Counted from the first letter of the stretch, positions 43,190 through 54,537 are shown. The stretch is 64,000 bases of DNA from Cafeteria roenbergensis (GCA_008330645.1 VLTN01000026.1:1-64000), one strand, 5' to 3'. The notes: generated by a model from the letters alone, not told the origin. Numbers and translations are program-made.

Positions 43190-44917
43190 ATGGCCGCCGC
43201 CGCATCCGCCGGATCGTCCCACGGCGCTCACTTCGCCGCCAAGGGCTTCGGCACCCGCGTGATCCACGTCGGCCAGGTGAGCCCCCCTCTTCGGGCGCGT
43301 CACTAGGCAAAATGACGGGCTTGGCTCCGGCTCGCGGCTTCGCCCGCTCGCGCGCGACCTGCTGCCTCGCGAGGCGCCCCTTCCCCGCCCAGCACGGGAA
43401 GCGCGGCACACGCGGGCGCAGCGCCGGCCTTGCGCCCGGCGAGCGCGCCAGGCGCCGTGGCCCTTTTCGCCGCGGCGCCGACGCGATGAATAGAACACCG
43501 CCACGGCCTCTGCCCCAGCTCGCTCACCCGCTCGCCGCGCCCGTGTCCTGGGCCGTGCCCTTTTCCCGCAGGCTCCCGACCCCGTGTCTGGCGCTGTGAC
43601 CACCCCCATCAGCCTGTCCACCACCTTCGTCCAGACCACTCCGGGTCTCGCCACCGTGAGTTTGGCGCGACAACTTTGCTCCTGATGCTTCTGGGCCGCA
43701 AGCGCGCGCTTCCCGCCTCTCGCCCTGCCCCGGGTCCCGACCCCAACGTCAACCCCGGCCACGTGGGCCTGCGCGCTCGCCTATGGTTTTTGCTTCGGCT
43801 TCTTCTTCTTCTTCTGCTTGCCTTCTTCTCAACCCCGCAGGGCGCCGACCAGGCGCTGAGCTATGGCAAGGGCTACGAGTACTCGCGCACCAACAACCCG
43901 ACCCGCGCCGCGTTCGAGACCGCGCTGGCTGCCGCGGAGGGAGGCAAGCACGCCCTCGCCTTCGGGTCTGGCATGGCCGCGACCACTTCGCTCATCCACC
44001 TGCTCAAGTCCGGCGACCACGTCATCTCCATCGACGACGTGTACGGCGGCACCCAGCGCTACTTCCGCCGCACCGCCGCCCCGACCTACGGCATCAGCTT
44101 CAGCTTCATCGACATGACCCCTGAGATGCTGGAGGCAGAGTTTGCCAAGCACCCCGGCACCAAGATGGTGTGGGCCGAGACCCCGACCAACCCGACGCTC
44201 AAGGTGTGCGACATCGAGGGCATCGCCGCTGTGGCGCACAAGCACGGCGCCCTCCTGGTGGTGGACAACACCTTCATGTCCCCGTGGAACCAGCAGCCGC
44301 TCTCCCTCGGCGCGGACATCTCCATGAACTCCGTCACCAAGTTCATCAACGGCCACAGCGACGTGGTCATGGGAGTCGTCACCGTCAAGTGCGACGAGCT
44401 CAACGAGAAGCTCCGCTTCATCCAGAACGGCGTCGGCGCCGTTCCCGGCCCCCACGACTCCTACCTTGCCCTCCGCGGCCTCAAGACCCTGCACGTGCGC
44501 ATGCAGCGCCACGCGGAGAACGCCCTCGTGGTGGCCAAGGCCCTTGAGGCCTCGGACATGGTCGAGAAGGTCGTCTACCCCGGCCTCGACTCCCACCCCC
44601 AGCGCGCCCTCGTGCTCAAGCAGTGCAAGACCGGCGGCGGCATGATCACCTTCTACATCAAGGGCGGCCTCCCCACCGCCCGCCGCTTCCTCGAGTCTCT
44701 CAAGGTCTTCACGCTCGCTGAGTCCCTCGGCGCCGTCGAGTCTCTCGCCGAGTCCCCGGCCATCATGACGCACGCCTCCGTCCCCGCCGAGCAGCGCGCC
44801 GCCATCGGGCTCACCGATGGCCTGGTGCGCCTCAGCGTGGGCATCGAGGACGAGGCCGACCTTGTCGAGGACATTGAGTCGGCCCTTGCCGCGGCGCGCG
44901 CCGTCCTCTCCGAGTGA
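43190..44917 (+). CDS. CTH: Cystathionine gamma-lyase
   Basis: Three exons, 43190-43276, 43572-43655 and 43841-44917, all phase 0, 415 residues. A Cys/Met-metabolism PLP enzyme: GFGTRVIHVGQ, YEYSRTNNPTR, GSGMAATTS, VWAETPTNPTLK, VVDNTFMSPW and the PLP-binding Lys in MNSVTKFINGHSD. It should cleave cystathionine to cysteine, ammonia and 2-oxobutyrate in the reverse transsulfuration pathway. Closely related cystathionine beta-lyase, gamma-synthase and methionine gamma-lyase cannot be fully excluded by eye, but ESLGAVESLAESP followed by MTHASVP and the eukaryotic length favour gamma-lyase. The second intron ends in a very long pyrimidine tract (about 43792-43840). No organelle presequence is evident. 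Confidence 0.92.
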
Positions 44918-45397
44918 GCCCCTCGCCGTGAGGCGGAGCACCCGCCCGCGGCGACAAGCAGTCTCCGCCCGCAGGAGCGGGCGGGCGCGTGCTGCGAGGC
45001 GGCAGAGGATGAGCTGCCTGCCACGCGGCGCGGTGCCGCACTGCCGACTTTATTTGTGCCGGCGACGTCAGCGTGCACGACCACGAGTGCGTGTGTCAGG
45101 CGAGCGCGTGTGCGAGCGCGCGTGTGAGCGAGAGTCCTGCGAGGGCGGCGGCTGCTGCCAGCTTCGCTGACCTCCCGCACTGCCGCGTCCGGCCAGGCGG
45201 CGACGAACAGATGGATTGAGGTGCCCACGTTGCTGCTGCCGCGCACGCACGCACGCACGCCCTGCTCACTCGATGCTTTGCGACGGGCTCGTCGCCCACA
45301 ACAACGGCGCGCGGCTGCAAGCGCCGCTGTGCGCATGCTTGCGCACGGCACTCATACTCAAACGCATGCGCAGCGATGGACACACACAACATATGCC
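44918..45397. other. Convergent 3' spacer
   Basis: 480 bases between the 3' ends of CTH and the RING gene. An (ACGC)4-type run lies at about 45243-45260, together with alternating GT/GC stretches. No gene seen. Confidence 0.5.
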
Positions 45398-47097
45398 TCA
45401 CTCCGCGCCCGCTTGCCCCACTGCTTCGCGGGCAGGCCTCTTCGCCCCTGGCTCGGGCAGCTCGCCGTCTTCCCCTTCGTCCGCCGCCGCCGCCTCCTCC
45501 TCCTCTTGCTCCTCCTCGCTGCCGCGCCGTGAACGCTTCGATGGCCGATCGGCAACCCTCTGGGCCTGCCTCTCGCCGCCCCTCTCCTCTTGAGCAGCAG
45601 CGCTTGCCCCCGCTGCAGCGACATCGTCCGCGTCCAGTGTCGAAGCCTCGCCCGCGGCTGCGTCCGCTGCCCCGGAGTGATGCGACCCACGGGACGCTGC
45701 AAGGTCCACCTCGTCGTCGCTGTCGGCAGGCACGGAAGCGAGATCAACGTTTCCCAGCTGGTCCAGCGAGTCCTCCTCCTGCGAAGCCGCCGCCGCTGAT
45801 GGCGGCGAGGCGCTGCCTGCAGAGCTCGCAGTCGCAGTGAGCAGGGCCGCGCCGGCCCGCCGAGGAGCGGGGGGTTCGTCCTCGTCGTCGCTGTCGAGCA
45901 GCAGGATTGGCTCGTCCGCTGAGGGCACGGAGGCTGCCTCACCGGCTGCGGCAGCCGCGCGGCCTCGCCTGCCCGCCTGCTGCGAGGCAGCCGAAGCAGT
46001 TGCGGGCCTAGCAGCACCCTCGTCGTCGGAGTCGACCAGGCTAATGATGGCCTGCGGAGCCCGCGCCGCTGCGGCTGCGGCTGCCCGGCGCGATCGCCGC
46101 AGGGCGCCAGGCGGCGACGCGGCCGCAGCAGCAGCGGCGCCGCGCCTGCGGGCCCCTGGCGCCGGGGAGTCTCCGAACTCGTCCAGGTCAATGTCGCCGT
46201 CCTCCTCGGCCCAAGGGCTCCGAGAAGAGTCCTCGTCAAAGTCCTCGTCGAAGTCCTCGTCGTCGTCGTCGTCGTCGTCGCCAGCTGACGCGAGAGCGGG
46301 GCGCTCTCCTCGGCGCGGGCGTCGCCGGCGACGCAAACCCCGGATATACGCGGCGCGGTCTCTTGGGGCGGGCGGCGCATCTGCAGCTCGGGAGCGGAGC
46401 GCGGCTGCGTGCAGCCTGGCTCGCGCCGCAGCCGCAGACCCTGGCGGGCCAGCGCCGCCACTCGATTGAGCGGCCCCCATGCCGTGAAACCCGTGGCCAG
46501 TTCCCAAGCGGGCCATGGCGAACTCGACGCTTGCGCGGAGCATGCCGAATCCGCTGCTGGCGAGCAGGTGCAAAATCGCGGGCGAGGGAGTGCCCGCCTC
46601 GGGGCTGGAGTAGCCGTAGTCCCCGCCCAAGTCGCGCCGCTTGACAGTCACAGCGCGCGGCTTGCGGGCCGCTCGCGGCCTTCGTCCCTTGCCGCCCGGC
46701 TGCGCTGCCGCGGCGGGCGGCGCAACGGGGGAGATGCGAGTGAACCGCGCCTTGCAGTTGGGGCACGTGTTGGACTTGCCGGCCCAGGTCTTGATGCAAC
46801 CGAAACTGCACAGGGGCAGGTCATCCAGGAGGGGAAGCGCGCGGGGGCGAGTGGAGGCGGGGCATGAGCGCGGCTGCGCAAGCGGGCCAACCGGCTGCTG
46901 CCCATGTGCCCGGCTGGCGCCACGTCCGCCCGCCGGGCTCACCAGAACTGATGGGTGCACCCGCTGATGCGCGCAACGGGGTTGGTGCCAAGCACCTCGA
47001 GGCAGATGCTGCAGTCATCAGGCTGGCTCGCGGGGGCGGCCGCCGCGGCCTTGCCTGCTGGCGTGGTCGGAGGGGGGCTCCGCGCCCTGACAGCCAT
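45398..47097 (-). CDS. RING finger protein with SUMO-interacting motifs
   Basis: Two exons, 47097-46943 and 46805-45398, 520 residues. The intron splits a C3HC4-type RING: CSICLEVLGTNPVARISGCTH, then (after the junction) QFCFGCIKTWAGKSNTCPNCK. The first Cys of the third pair is itself rebuilt across the junction as TG plus T. A basic stretch follows (KGRRPRAARKPRAVTVKRR). The long acidic, low-complexity tail has three hydrophobic-acidic clusters of SIM type: AIISLVDSDDEG, PILLLDSDDEDE and NVDLASVPADSDDEVDL. RING plus several SIMs is the layout of SUMO-targeted ubiquitin ligases, which ubiquitinate SUMO-modified nuclear proteins; that function is inferred. The 46257-46280 (GTC)n run encodes part of an Asp stretch. 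ATG 47097 is the first in-frame ATG; an upstream exon is possible. Confidence 0.82.
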
Positions 47098-47291
47098 GCG
47101 AGCGGCGCGCTCGCCGGGGCGCCTTTGCTCCGCTGCCAGGGACTCTTCCGACGGCGCGCGCCAGCGCGGTGCCGCAGCCGAAACAGTTGGGCGGGGGCGT
47201 GGGTGGGGGGAATGCAGCGCCGAGGGGGCTCGGAGTGCCTGTTGACCCGCGGCGCTTGCCGAACCGGTTCGATATAGGTGGTTCCACAACA
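47098..47291. promoter_or_regulatory. Divergent promoter region, RING / RMND1-like
   Basis: 194 bases between the proposed start codons of two divergent genes. No TATA box or named motif is visible. Confidence 0.4.
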
Positions 47292-50200
47292 ATGTTCTGC
47301 GGGCGGGCCCGGCTCTGCCAGTCGTGTCCGGCTCTGCTGGCCGAACCTGCGACGAGCTTTCGAGCCGTCAACTCGCCGGGCCGTCGTGCAACTGCAGCTC
47401 CGCCGCACCGGGCACTCTTCTCGGCTTCCCGCGAGAGGCGTCGGGGGCCAAGCTCCTCCAGCCGCGCCGCGGTCGAAATGGCCGACTCCGGCGCGCCCAC
47501 ACCGGCTGGCGGACGCAGCGTGCGGTTTGCGGGCGGAGCCGAGGCGGCGCGGGTCAGCGCTGACGGCCCGGCGGCTAAACCCGCGGCAGGCGCCGCGGTG
47601 GCGCGAAGCGGCAAGGGGTCGGACGCGGCCGTTCCCTCTGCCCTCAAGCCGCCGGTGGGGCCTGGGCCGAGCAGCCAGATTCAAGTTCACGGCGGCGAGG
47701 TTCTTTCTGACGCCGGAGTTTCTGACTCCGAGAAGGCGCGCATCACTGACATCCTGCAGGCCCTCCTCCGGTCCCAAGAGCCCAAGCACGTCGTTGGCAC
47801 TGTGGGCGCGACGGGGGCCGTGATTCCGGCAACCCTTGCCCCTCGGGTGCTGTCCGGGGGACGCTCGTCTGTTCCCATCGCCGGGCTTCGCGGGCAGCGG
47901 CCGCCCCCCGTGCCCGTGCAGCCCCTGGTGTACGCGGTTCCCCAGAGGCGGTGGCGCCGCGACGCGCGCCGTCCGGGAGCGGGCCAGCTGGGATCAAAGG
48001 CTGCAGCGCGAAAGCGACGCCGCGCGCTGGCCACGCGCGAGGCTGCCCGCGGGCGCGTGGCAGCCTACTGCATCGCCGACGGCGTTGCGGTCGACCGAGT
48101 CGCCAAGACGCTGCGTCGATGGGGCCGCCAGGCCGGGCTGCGCGTGCTCGCCCCCTCGACGCGCAACTCGTCCAGCGCGGCGGCGGCGGCGGCGGCTGCC
48201 GCGGCGGACGCGGACGCCGAGCCGGCCATCGTGACTCTGCTCCCGCCGGCCACGGTGGTGTCTGTGGAGCGCCGCTTGCGGGCCGACTCGGCGTCCCGGC
48301 GTCGGCGCGACTCTTCCGGCCTGCGGTACAGAGGCGCCCGCGGCGACGGCGACGGCGACGGCAGCGGCGGGGCGGCAGGCCGAGGCAGCGGCGCGGGCGT
48401 CGGCTCGGACGGCGGGCCCGGCCATGGGCTGCTTCCCGGGGCCAAGGGCGGCTGGGCAGGCCGCACCGAGCCGCTGGCCAGCATCCCGTGGCGCTGGCAG
48501 GAGCACGCTGACGTCCTCCACCTCTTCCTCGACCCCGAGGAGGCCGCCAGCGAGACGGCGGCGGTCGACCCCGCGCTCGACCCGGAGGCCGCGCTTGAAG
48601 AGCGCCGGGCCATCGCCCGCGACGTCGTGAGCGCCGTCGACCTGACGACCCACCGCGTGCGGATCGAGCTCGGGCTGCGGCAGCTCGCGGACCCCGCCTC
48701 GAGCAAGCCAAAGACGTCCCTCAAGCCGACCAGCGCCTTCGTGCACACCACCGTCGGCGCGGCGGGCAGGGGGCACGGTGGCGTCGTCCCCAGGATGGGG
48801 TCCCTGGCGGGTCTGGCGCCGGCTGCAGCAGCAGCTGCCGACGACGACGACGATGACGAGGAGGAGGAGGATGAGGAGGACGAGGACGAGGACGAGGATG
48901 ACGAGGAGATCGCGGCGTTTGTGCACCGTGACCTCGACCGCTTCCAGGCATTCAGCACCGGGCCGCCCAGCCACGCCGCGAACAGCAGCGGCGGCGTCGG
49001 CGCGGGCGGCGTCTACGGCGAGCAGTCCAGGTGGGGCGCGTGGGGCTACGGCAGCGGCGGCAGCGGAGGGCTCAAGCAGGCCAGGCCGGCCGCTGCAGCA
49101 CGCCCCGCGTACGTTCGCCCCGTCCGGACCGGGCCCTCGCCCTTCGCGGCGCTGATGCGGCCGCGCGCCCCTGGGGACCCCGTCGCCTCCGGCGCCCGCC
49201 GCCATGGCGTGGAAGGCCGCGGGGAGGACGCGCCCCTGCTCAGCAGCTCCGGAGCCGAGGGCTCCGGCAAGCCTGCCGAGTCCTGGCTCCATCCCCCCGG
49301 CTCCCAGGCCCCGCCCCCCGCCGCCAGCAGCTCTCGCTCGGCTGCCGCGGCCGCGGCCGGGCTCACGACCCCCGAGTACACTGGCCGCAACACTGCGATG
49401 GCGCTGGTGCATGCGGCCGGCCAAAACGGGGCGACGCTCCTGCCCCCGTCAGCAGGCGGCGCGGCGCCGGCAAGCCCCTCCCAGGACCCCATCAGCCTCG
49501 CCCCTCAGGCAGCCGGCGACGAGGGCGCGGGGGCGTCCGCGGGGCAGGCCTTGGCAGCCGCCCCCGTGGCCGGCGGCTACATCAATCGGGAGGGCTCCTG
49601 GGTCCTGGTCGATGACCGCGGCAGGGCTGTGTCGACTGTCGCGCAGCACTCGCGCGCTGGCGGGCCCGACGCCACCGGGTCGGCCACCCGCGGCGCTGGA
49701 GGCGCCGCTGTGCGCATTTCCGACGGCATGCGGAGCCGCAGTGTCCCCACCTCGCTCTCCGCCCACGGGGACACGCCGAACCGCTCGAGGTGGGGCCAGG
49801 AGGCCACCATGGCGGTGCGCCGAGGGGGCTCGCTCCAGCAGCGGTCGTCGGCGTCGTCGAGGTCGTCCTCGGCCTCGTCAGCGATGCGCGGCGATGACAT
49901 GGCCGGGGACGGGGTGGGCGCCGCAACCGCCCGTCGCGGATCGTTTCGCAAGCAAGGGCCGCGCCAGGGCGACGGGGACAGCGACCGCAGCACCGACAGC
50001 GAGCAGGGAGCCGCAGTCTCGGCCCGGAGGCGGTCTCGCCGCGCTGCCTCGTCCGGCCACGGCAGCAGCAGGCGCCACGCGCGGGCCCGCGCCGAGGCGC
50101 GCCGTGGCGGCCGCGGGAACCAGGCTCTCCACCTCCCGCCGCACCGCGGGGTGCGGGACACCTCCAGCACCAGGAGCGGCGACGGCGACGCGCGCGGAGA

Positions 50201-50357
50201 CGATGCGGGCTCGGGCTCGGAGGGCGGCAAGCACGCCATCCCCGACCGGCACGAAGACGGCGCGGGGTCGCTGACCTCGGGGTCCCTCTCGCCGGCCGGG
50301 CGAGCTCACCGCGTGGCGCTGAGCGCCGAGCACGGCGAAGGCGCGAGCCGCTCTCGG

Positions 50358-50395
<38 letters not shown>

Positions 50396-51521
50396 GGCCA
50401 CGGAGCGTCGGTCGGTGAGCGCAGGTGCGGCGTGGGTCCGGTACTCGTCCGCCGACTCGGGCGCAGAGGGCGAGGTGGACTCCATGTGGGAGCGCGACGG
50501 CAGGCGGTCGTCCAACCGTGCGAGGCAGGTGGACGCAGGCCGGGCCGACGGCGGTGCAACGGACACAACAGCGAGCGAGACAGAGGTGGATGCCGGCAGA
50601 GCCGGGTCGGAGCGGCGCTCTGCGGGGCAGAACGGGCACGTCGACGTTGACGCCGGCGCCGTCACCGACGGCCAGTCCGATGCCGAGCACATGGTTGCGC
50701 TGGTCGGGTCCACCAGCTCCGGCCCGGTGTCGCTGGCGGGGGCCCGTCGGCGGGACGTCTTCGTGTTCCCCTACGGCTGCGTGGTCCTCTGGGGCTTCCG
50801 CAGCGAGGCCGAGGAGCGAGCGGTGCTCGACCGCCTGGCCCCGTTCCTCGTGGGGGCGCTGGCCGAGGGCGAGTTCGACGACATGACCTACTTGCAGAGC
50901 CACAACAGCCCCAGCACCATTGCGTCGATCGGCTCGCCGATGAGCGGAAGCCGGCGCCGGGACCGCGGGGAGGACGGCGCCGTATCCAAGTCCCGGGTGA
51001 TCGGCGGTGACGAGGTTCGGCTGGCGACCACCAGCCCGCTGGAGCGCCTGGCGGTGTCGTCCGCCTTTGCCCAGAGCGTCAAGCTGAGCGTCATCGAGGA
51101 GCGCGTCTCGGCCAAGATCGAGGACACTCGCGACATCCCCAAACAGCTCGCCACCACGGGCCTCATCCGCCTGAGCACCACAGAGGTGAGCAAGCGGATC
51201 GGCGAGCTATTCATCGAGCGCTCCTCCGTCAACCTCACCTCGGACCTGCTCGACACCCCGGAGTTCCTCTGGGACCATGACGAGTACCAGGACGTGTACG
51301 ACGGCGTGCAGGAGTATCTGGACATCTCGCAGCGCGTCGAGGTGCTCAACCGCCGCCTGGACGTCATGCACGAGCTCCTGAACATCCTCATGGCGCAGCA
51401 GGAGTCGCAGCACGCGCAGTACCTCGAGTGGATTGTCATCTGGCTCATTCTCATCGAGGTGGTGCTCGAGGTCGTCGGCATTCTTATCGAGGTCGTCCTC
51501 TTCGAAAAGGCATCGAGCTGA
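47292..51521 (+). CDS. RMND1/DUF155 family protein, very large
   Basis: Intronless, 1,409 residues from ATG 47292. Family signatures: VAAYCIADGVAVDRVAKTL in the N-terminal half, then near the C-terminus VFVFPYGCVVLWGF, AFAQSVKLSVIEERV, VNLTSDLLDTPEFLWDHD, YLDISQRVEVLNRRLDV and a final hydrophobic segment (LEWIVIWLILIEVVLEVVGI) that should anchor it in a membrane. RMND1 and yeast Rmd1/Rmd8 relatives act at mitochondria; human RMND1 supports mitochondrial translation. Starting at 47292 adds an Arg-rich, acid-poor leader with RALFSASRERR, typical of a mitochondrial presequence; the next ATG (47478) removes it. Usual length is 400-700 residues. Here about 800 disordered residues, with an Asp/Glu tract (about 48840-48910) and a Gly13 run (50361-50398), separate the two halves of the domain. 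Confidence 0.87.
50361..50398 (+). repeat. GGC trinucleotide run coding Gly13
   Basis: A near-perfect GGC run inside the disordered part of the RMND1-like gene, encoding about 13 consecutive Gly; likely length-variable. Confidence 0.85.
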
Positions 51522-51719
51522 GGCCCCGAGCTTGCCCACAGTCGCTCAGCCCAAGGGCGGCGGGTCAGCACGGCTTGTCTGCGTTCGTTGCCACTGCGCG
51601 GCTCACCCAGAGATGAGACACCTGCCCCCCGCGCAGCCGTGTCACACAGCAAATCAATCAAAGCAGAGCACACTTGGTCGCGCCGCAAGCACTCTCGACG
51701 CCATCGCGCGGCCGCCAGC

Positions 51720-52230
51720 ATGGCGATCCAGGACCCAATGCTCCTGTGGCCGCCCGGCAGCGACCATCCGCGCGCTGGGGTGAGTGGTTGTGTTCCGCAA
51801 CCGTCGGCCACGACGGCGAGACTTGCACGGCTTACTTGACCGGCTTCTTTGCTCTCTCCGAAGCGAGCGCCGCGCAGCTCATCGCAGTTTGTTTGGCCCT
51901 GGCCGTTTGCGCGGCGTTTGTGGGGTGCATATTGGCCCCCCTCTGCCTGGCCGTCGGGTCCGTGGTGAGCCCAGCGCATGGCGTTCCTGTCCTGCAGCCC
52001 CGCGGGCACGGTCTCAGCATCCCCAACCCAGCTGCACGCCGCTTTCAATGCGCCCCCCATCGCAGCCCGAGCAGCTTGAGGGAGGCATCGGTGTGCTAGA
52101 CGAATCGGGGAGGCTCTCGACCTTTGCGGGGCAGCTTCGCAGGCGAAGCAGCTTTGCAATGAACTTCTTGGAGACGCATCCGGCATTCACCAGCGGCTAC
52201 CAAGGGGACGCCGCGACGAACGCAACGTAG
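51720..52230 (+). CDS. Small single-pass membrane protein, hypothetical
   Basis: Proposed exons 51720-51779, 51878-51964 and 52018-52230, all phase 0, 119 residues. The middle exon is one hydrophobic segment (LIAVCLALAVCAAFVGCILA). The last exon encodes a polar tail (GIGVLDESGRLSTFAGQL, then RRRSSFAMNFLE) whose composition looks genuinely coding. The donors are GTGAGT and GTGAGC, as elsewhere in the window. The second intron would be only 53 bases, and an alternative that keeps upstream residues ETCTAYLTGFFALSEAS in the middle exon is possible but does not keep frame with this ATG. No family recognised. RRSSF resembles a basophilic kinase site. I am moderately sure a gene is here and less sure of its exons. 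Confidence 0.45.
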
Positions 52231-52681
52231 CAGGCAAGCCGTCCTCGCGCGCTTGACCAGCAGACACTTGGCCGACGAGCGATGCCGTCGGCTCCTCGGC
52301 ATTCAGCTCCGAAGCGCGATTGCCGTCGGCGTGGCGAGCGCCAACGGTGGCTCGACGCCGCTGGAATTCTGGCTGCCCCCTCCGGACACGGCAAACGGCC
52401 GCCACGGGCTCGGCTTCTAGTCTTGACGGAGTTTGGCGTGGGGTACTGCGGCTCGGTGGCCCGCGCACAGCCGAGACGCTGCCTGCCCAGCCGCTGGCGC
52501 GAAGGAAATGCGCGTGTGGCGCAGGTTGCCAGCGCTTCCTCCCAAGCGGCGCGAGCCGCTGCGCCAAAACGTCAGCGAAGCAGGCATGCAACATTGGGCG
52601 CCTCGATCACAAGCGCACGCGGCCTCGCGGGAGCAGACACGCACGAACATGCAAGGCAGAGCTGCGCGTGCAGTGCATGGC
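52231..52681. other. Convergent 3' spacer
   Basis: 451 bases between the small membrane-protein gene and the 3' end of seryl-tRNA synthetase. Nothing recognised. Confidence 0.4.
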
Positions 52682-54358
52682 TCAGCAGTCGTCGTCCGTG
52701 GCCGGAAGCAGGGTGTCCGCGTGGCGGCGGCGACAGTGGATGCCGCGCTGTCCCTCCACCGCGGGCTCCAGCTCCTCGGGCAGCAGGGCAAAGGCTGGGC
52801 AGCTGGGCGGCAGACGCACACTCCCGGTGGGCGTCTGGTAGGTCTCAAGCAGGGCGACGAGCACGCGGGGGATGGCCGCCGCAGTGGCGTTGAGCGTGTG
52901 GGCGAACACGGGCTTGCCTGTGCCTGGGTCTCTGTAGCGGATGCCGAGGCGGCGCGCCTGGTAGTCGGTGCAGTTGGAGGCGGAGGTGACTTCGCCCCAG
53001 CCACCGGGAGGCGCGTCGTCGCCGACGTCGCGTCCGGGCATCCACGCCTCCAGGTCGAACTTTCGGTGGGCCGATGCGCCGAGCTCCATGGTGGGCATGT
53101 TGAGGATGCGGCCGCGAAGGCCCAGCTCCGCCATGGTGCCGGCCTGCAGGCCCACGAGCACCTCCAGCCACGCGTCGCTGACGAGGGTGGGGCGGGGGCC
53201 AAGCCTGTCCGCAACCTTGGCCTCGGCCTCGTCCGTGGTGGCCGCTGCGCCCGTGGCGATGAGCTGGCGCTGGAGCACGTCGCGGATGCCCTGCCGGCGA
53301 AGGCGCTCGGGCACCTCGGCGAGGGCGTCGTCGCAGGTGCGGTTCTCGCACACGATCATCATCTCCACCTTTGAGAACTGGTGGAGGCGGTAGAGGCCGC
53401 GGGAGGCGCGCCCGGCGGCTCCCGCCTCGCGCCGGAAGCAGTGCGAGAAGGCCGCGTACAGCCTGGGCAGGGAGGTCGCTGGCTCGGGAAGGATTGTGTC
53501 GGCGAGCATGCCCGCGAGGGCGATCTCCGACGTCGCGCTGAGGCACAGGTCGGTGCCCTCGAGGGGGTAGATGTTCGACTCGTCGCCGCGGGGCTGGAAC
53601 CCGCAGCCGGCAATCACGCTCTGGTGGGCGACGTCGGGGGGCAGGATGGGCATGAACCCGCGGGAGCGCATGCGCCCCAGCACGTGGTTCACGACGCCGA
53701 GCTCGAGCATTGCGCCGTCGCCGGTGAGCATGCTGAACTTGGGGCCCGTTGAGCGGGCGGCGGCGTCGAAGTCCACGATGCCGAGGTTTTCCGCGATGAC
53801 GGAGTGATCGAGGGCCGCCTGGCCAGGGTCGAGCATGTGAGGGGGCGTGGCCGGGGTCCAGCCGTCCATCGCGCTGCGCTCCTCGCCGGCGGGCGACGCG
53901 GCGGCGCCCCGCTGATCGGCCGCGGCAGGCTTGGTCAGCTCGCCGAAGAAGCCCACGGTGACGGCAGCGCTCTCGTCTCCCACAGGCGACTGGGCGTGGG
54001 TCGTGTTGGGGATGCGGAGGGCCTCCTCAAGGAGGGCCTCTCGCAGCGGCACCTGCGCCGCTTCCAGCGCCTGCATCTCGTCGCGCAGGGCTGCGCCGCG
54101 CCGCCGGGCCTCGATGGCCTCATCGGAGTCGCCCCTGCCGGACTTGGCGACCTTGTTCCGCTCCTTGCGGATGGCGTCGCCACGCTTCTGCAGCGCCGTA
54201 ACGCGCTCGCGCAGCTCGGCCACGCGCCGAGGATTGGCCTCCAGCATGCCCCGCTGCACGCAGTTGCGCTCAACGCCCTCGATGTCCGCCACGATTGCAT
54301 TCATGTCCAGCATCGGCTTGATGCCGCCTGCGGTCGCACCATCTCGGGTCGCCTTCAT
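52682..54358 (-). CDS. Seryl-tRNA synthetase
   Basis: 558 residues from ATG 54358. The N-terminal coiled-coil arm that grips tRNA-Ser is present (MLDMNAIVADIEGVERN, then RRVAELRERVTALQKRGDAI). The class II core follows, with SEIALAGMLAD, motif 2 (FRREAGAAGRASRGLYR, then LHQFSKVEMM) and motif 3 (HTLNATAAAIPRVLVALLE), and ELGASAHRKFDLEAWMPG and SASNCTDYQARR typical of SerRS. It charges tRNA-Ser with serine. The insert TVGFFGELTKPAAADQRGAA between arm and core is longer than usual. An upstream minus-strand exon (about 54621-54538) encodes MLAIRAAAAARRAGTAP, an Arg/Ala leader like a mitochondrial presequence, and ends at a GTGAGC donor, so the mature gene may start there and give the mitochondrial form. 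Confidence 0.92.
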   Translation of the reverse strand: MKATRDGATAGGIKPMLDMNAIVADIEGVERNCVQRGMLEANPRRVAELRERVTALQKRGDAIRKERNKVAKSGRGDSDEAIEARRRGAALRDEMQALEAAQVPLREALLEEALRIPNTTHAQSPVGDESAAVTVGFFGELTKPAAADQRGAAASPAGEERSAMDGWTPATPPHMLDPGQAALDHSVIAENLGIVDFDAAARSTGPKFSMLTGDGAMLELGVVNHVLGRMRSRGFMPILPPDVAHQSVIAGCGFQPRGDESNIYPLEGTDLCLSATSEIALAGMLADTILPEPATSLPRLYAAFSHCFRREAGAAGRASRGLYRLHQFSKVEMMIVCENRTCDDALAEVPERLRRQGIRDVLQRQLIATGAAATTDEAEAKVADRLGPRPTLVSDAWLEVLVGLQAGTMAELGLRGRILNMPTMELGASAHRKFDLEAWMPGRDVGDDAPPGGWGEVTSASNCTDYQARRLGIRYRDPGTGKPVFAHTLNATAAAIPRVLVALLETYQTPTGSVRLPPSCPAFALLPEELEPAVEGQRGIHCRRRHADTLLPATDDDC

Positions 54359-54537
54359 GCGCACGCCTCCATCGCAGGCCTCCCTGTCAGACGCCCGTGT
54401 CGCCCCTTGCGGCCCCGCCCGCGCTTGCGCAAGTGACGCGCAGGCTTGGCTGGCGAATGCACCCCCAACCCTCCCCCCCTCTCCAGGAGTGGAGTTTGCC
54501 TCTGCCGGGGCAGCCTCGAAGCGCTCCTCAGCTCACC

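Noticed and set aside
46820-47789. Minus-strand open frames overlapping the start of the RMND1-like gene
   Set aside because: Only the part from 47097 down contains the RING-encoding exon; the rest is Arg/Ala/Pro-rich shadow of the plus-strand gene.
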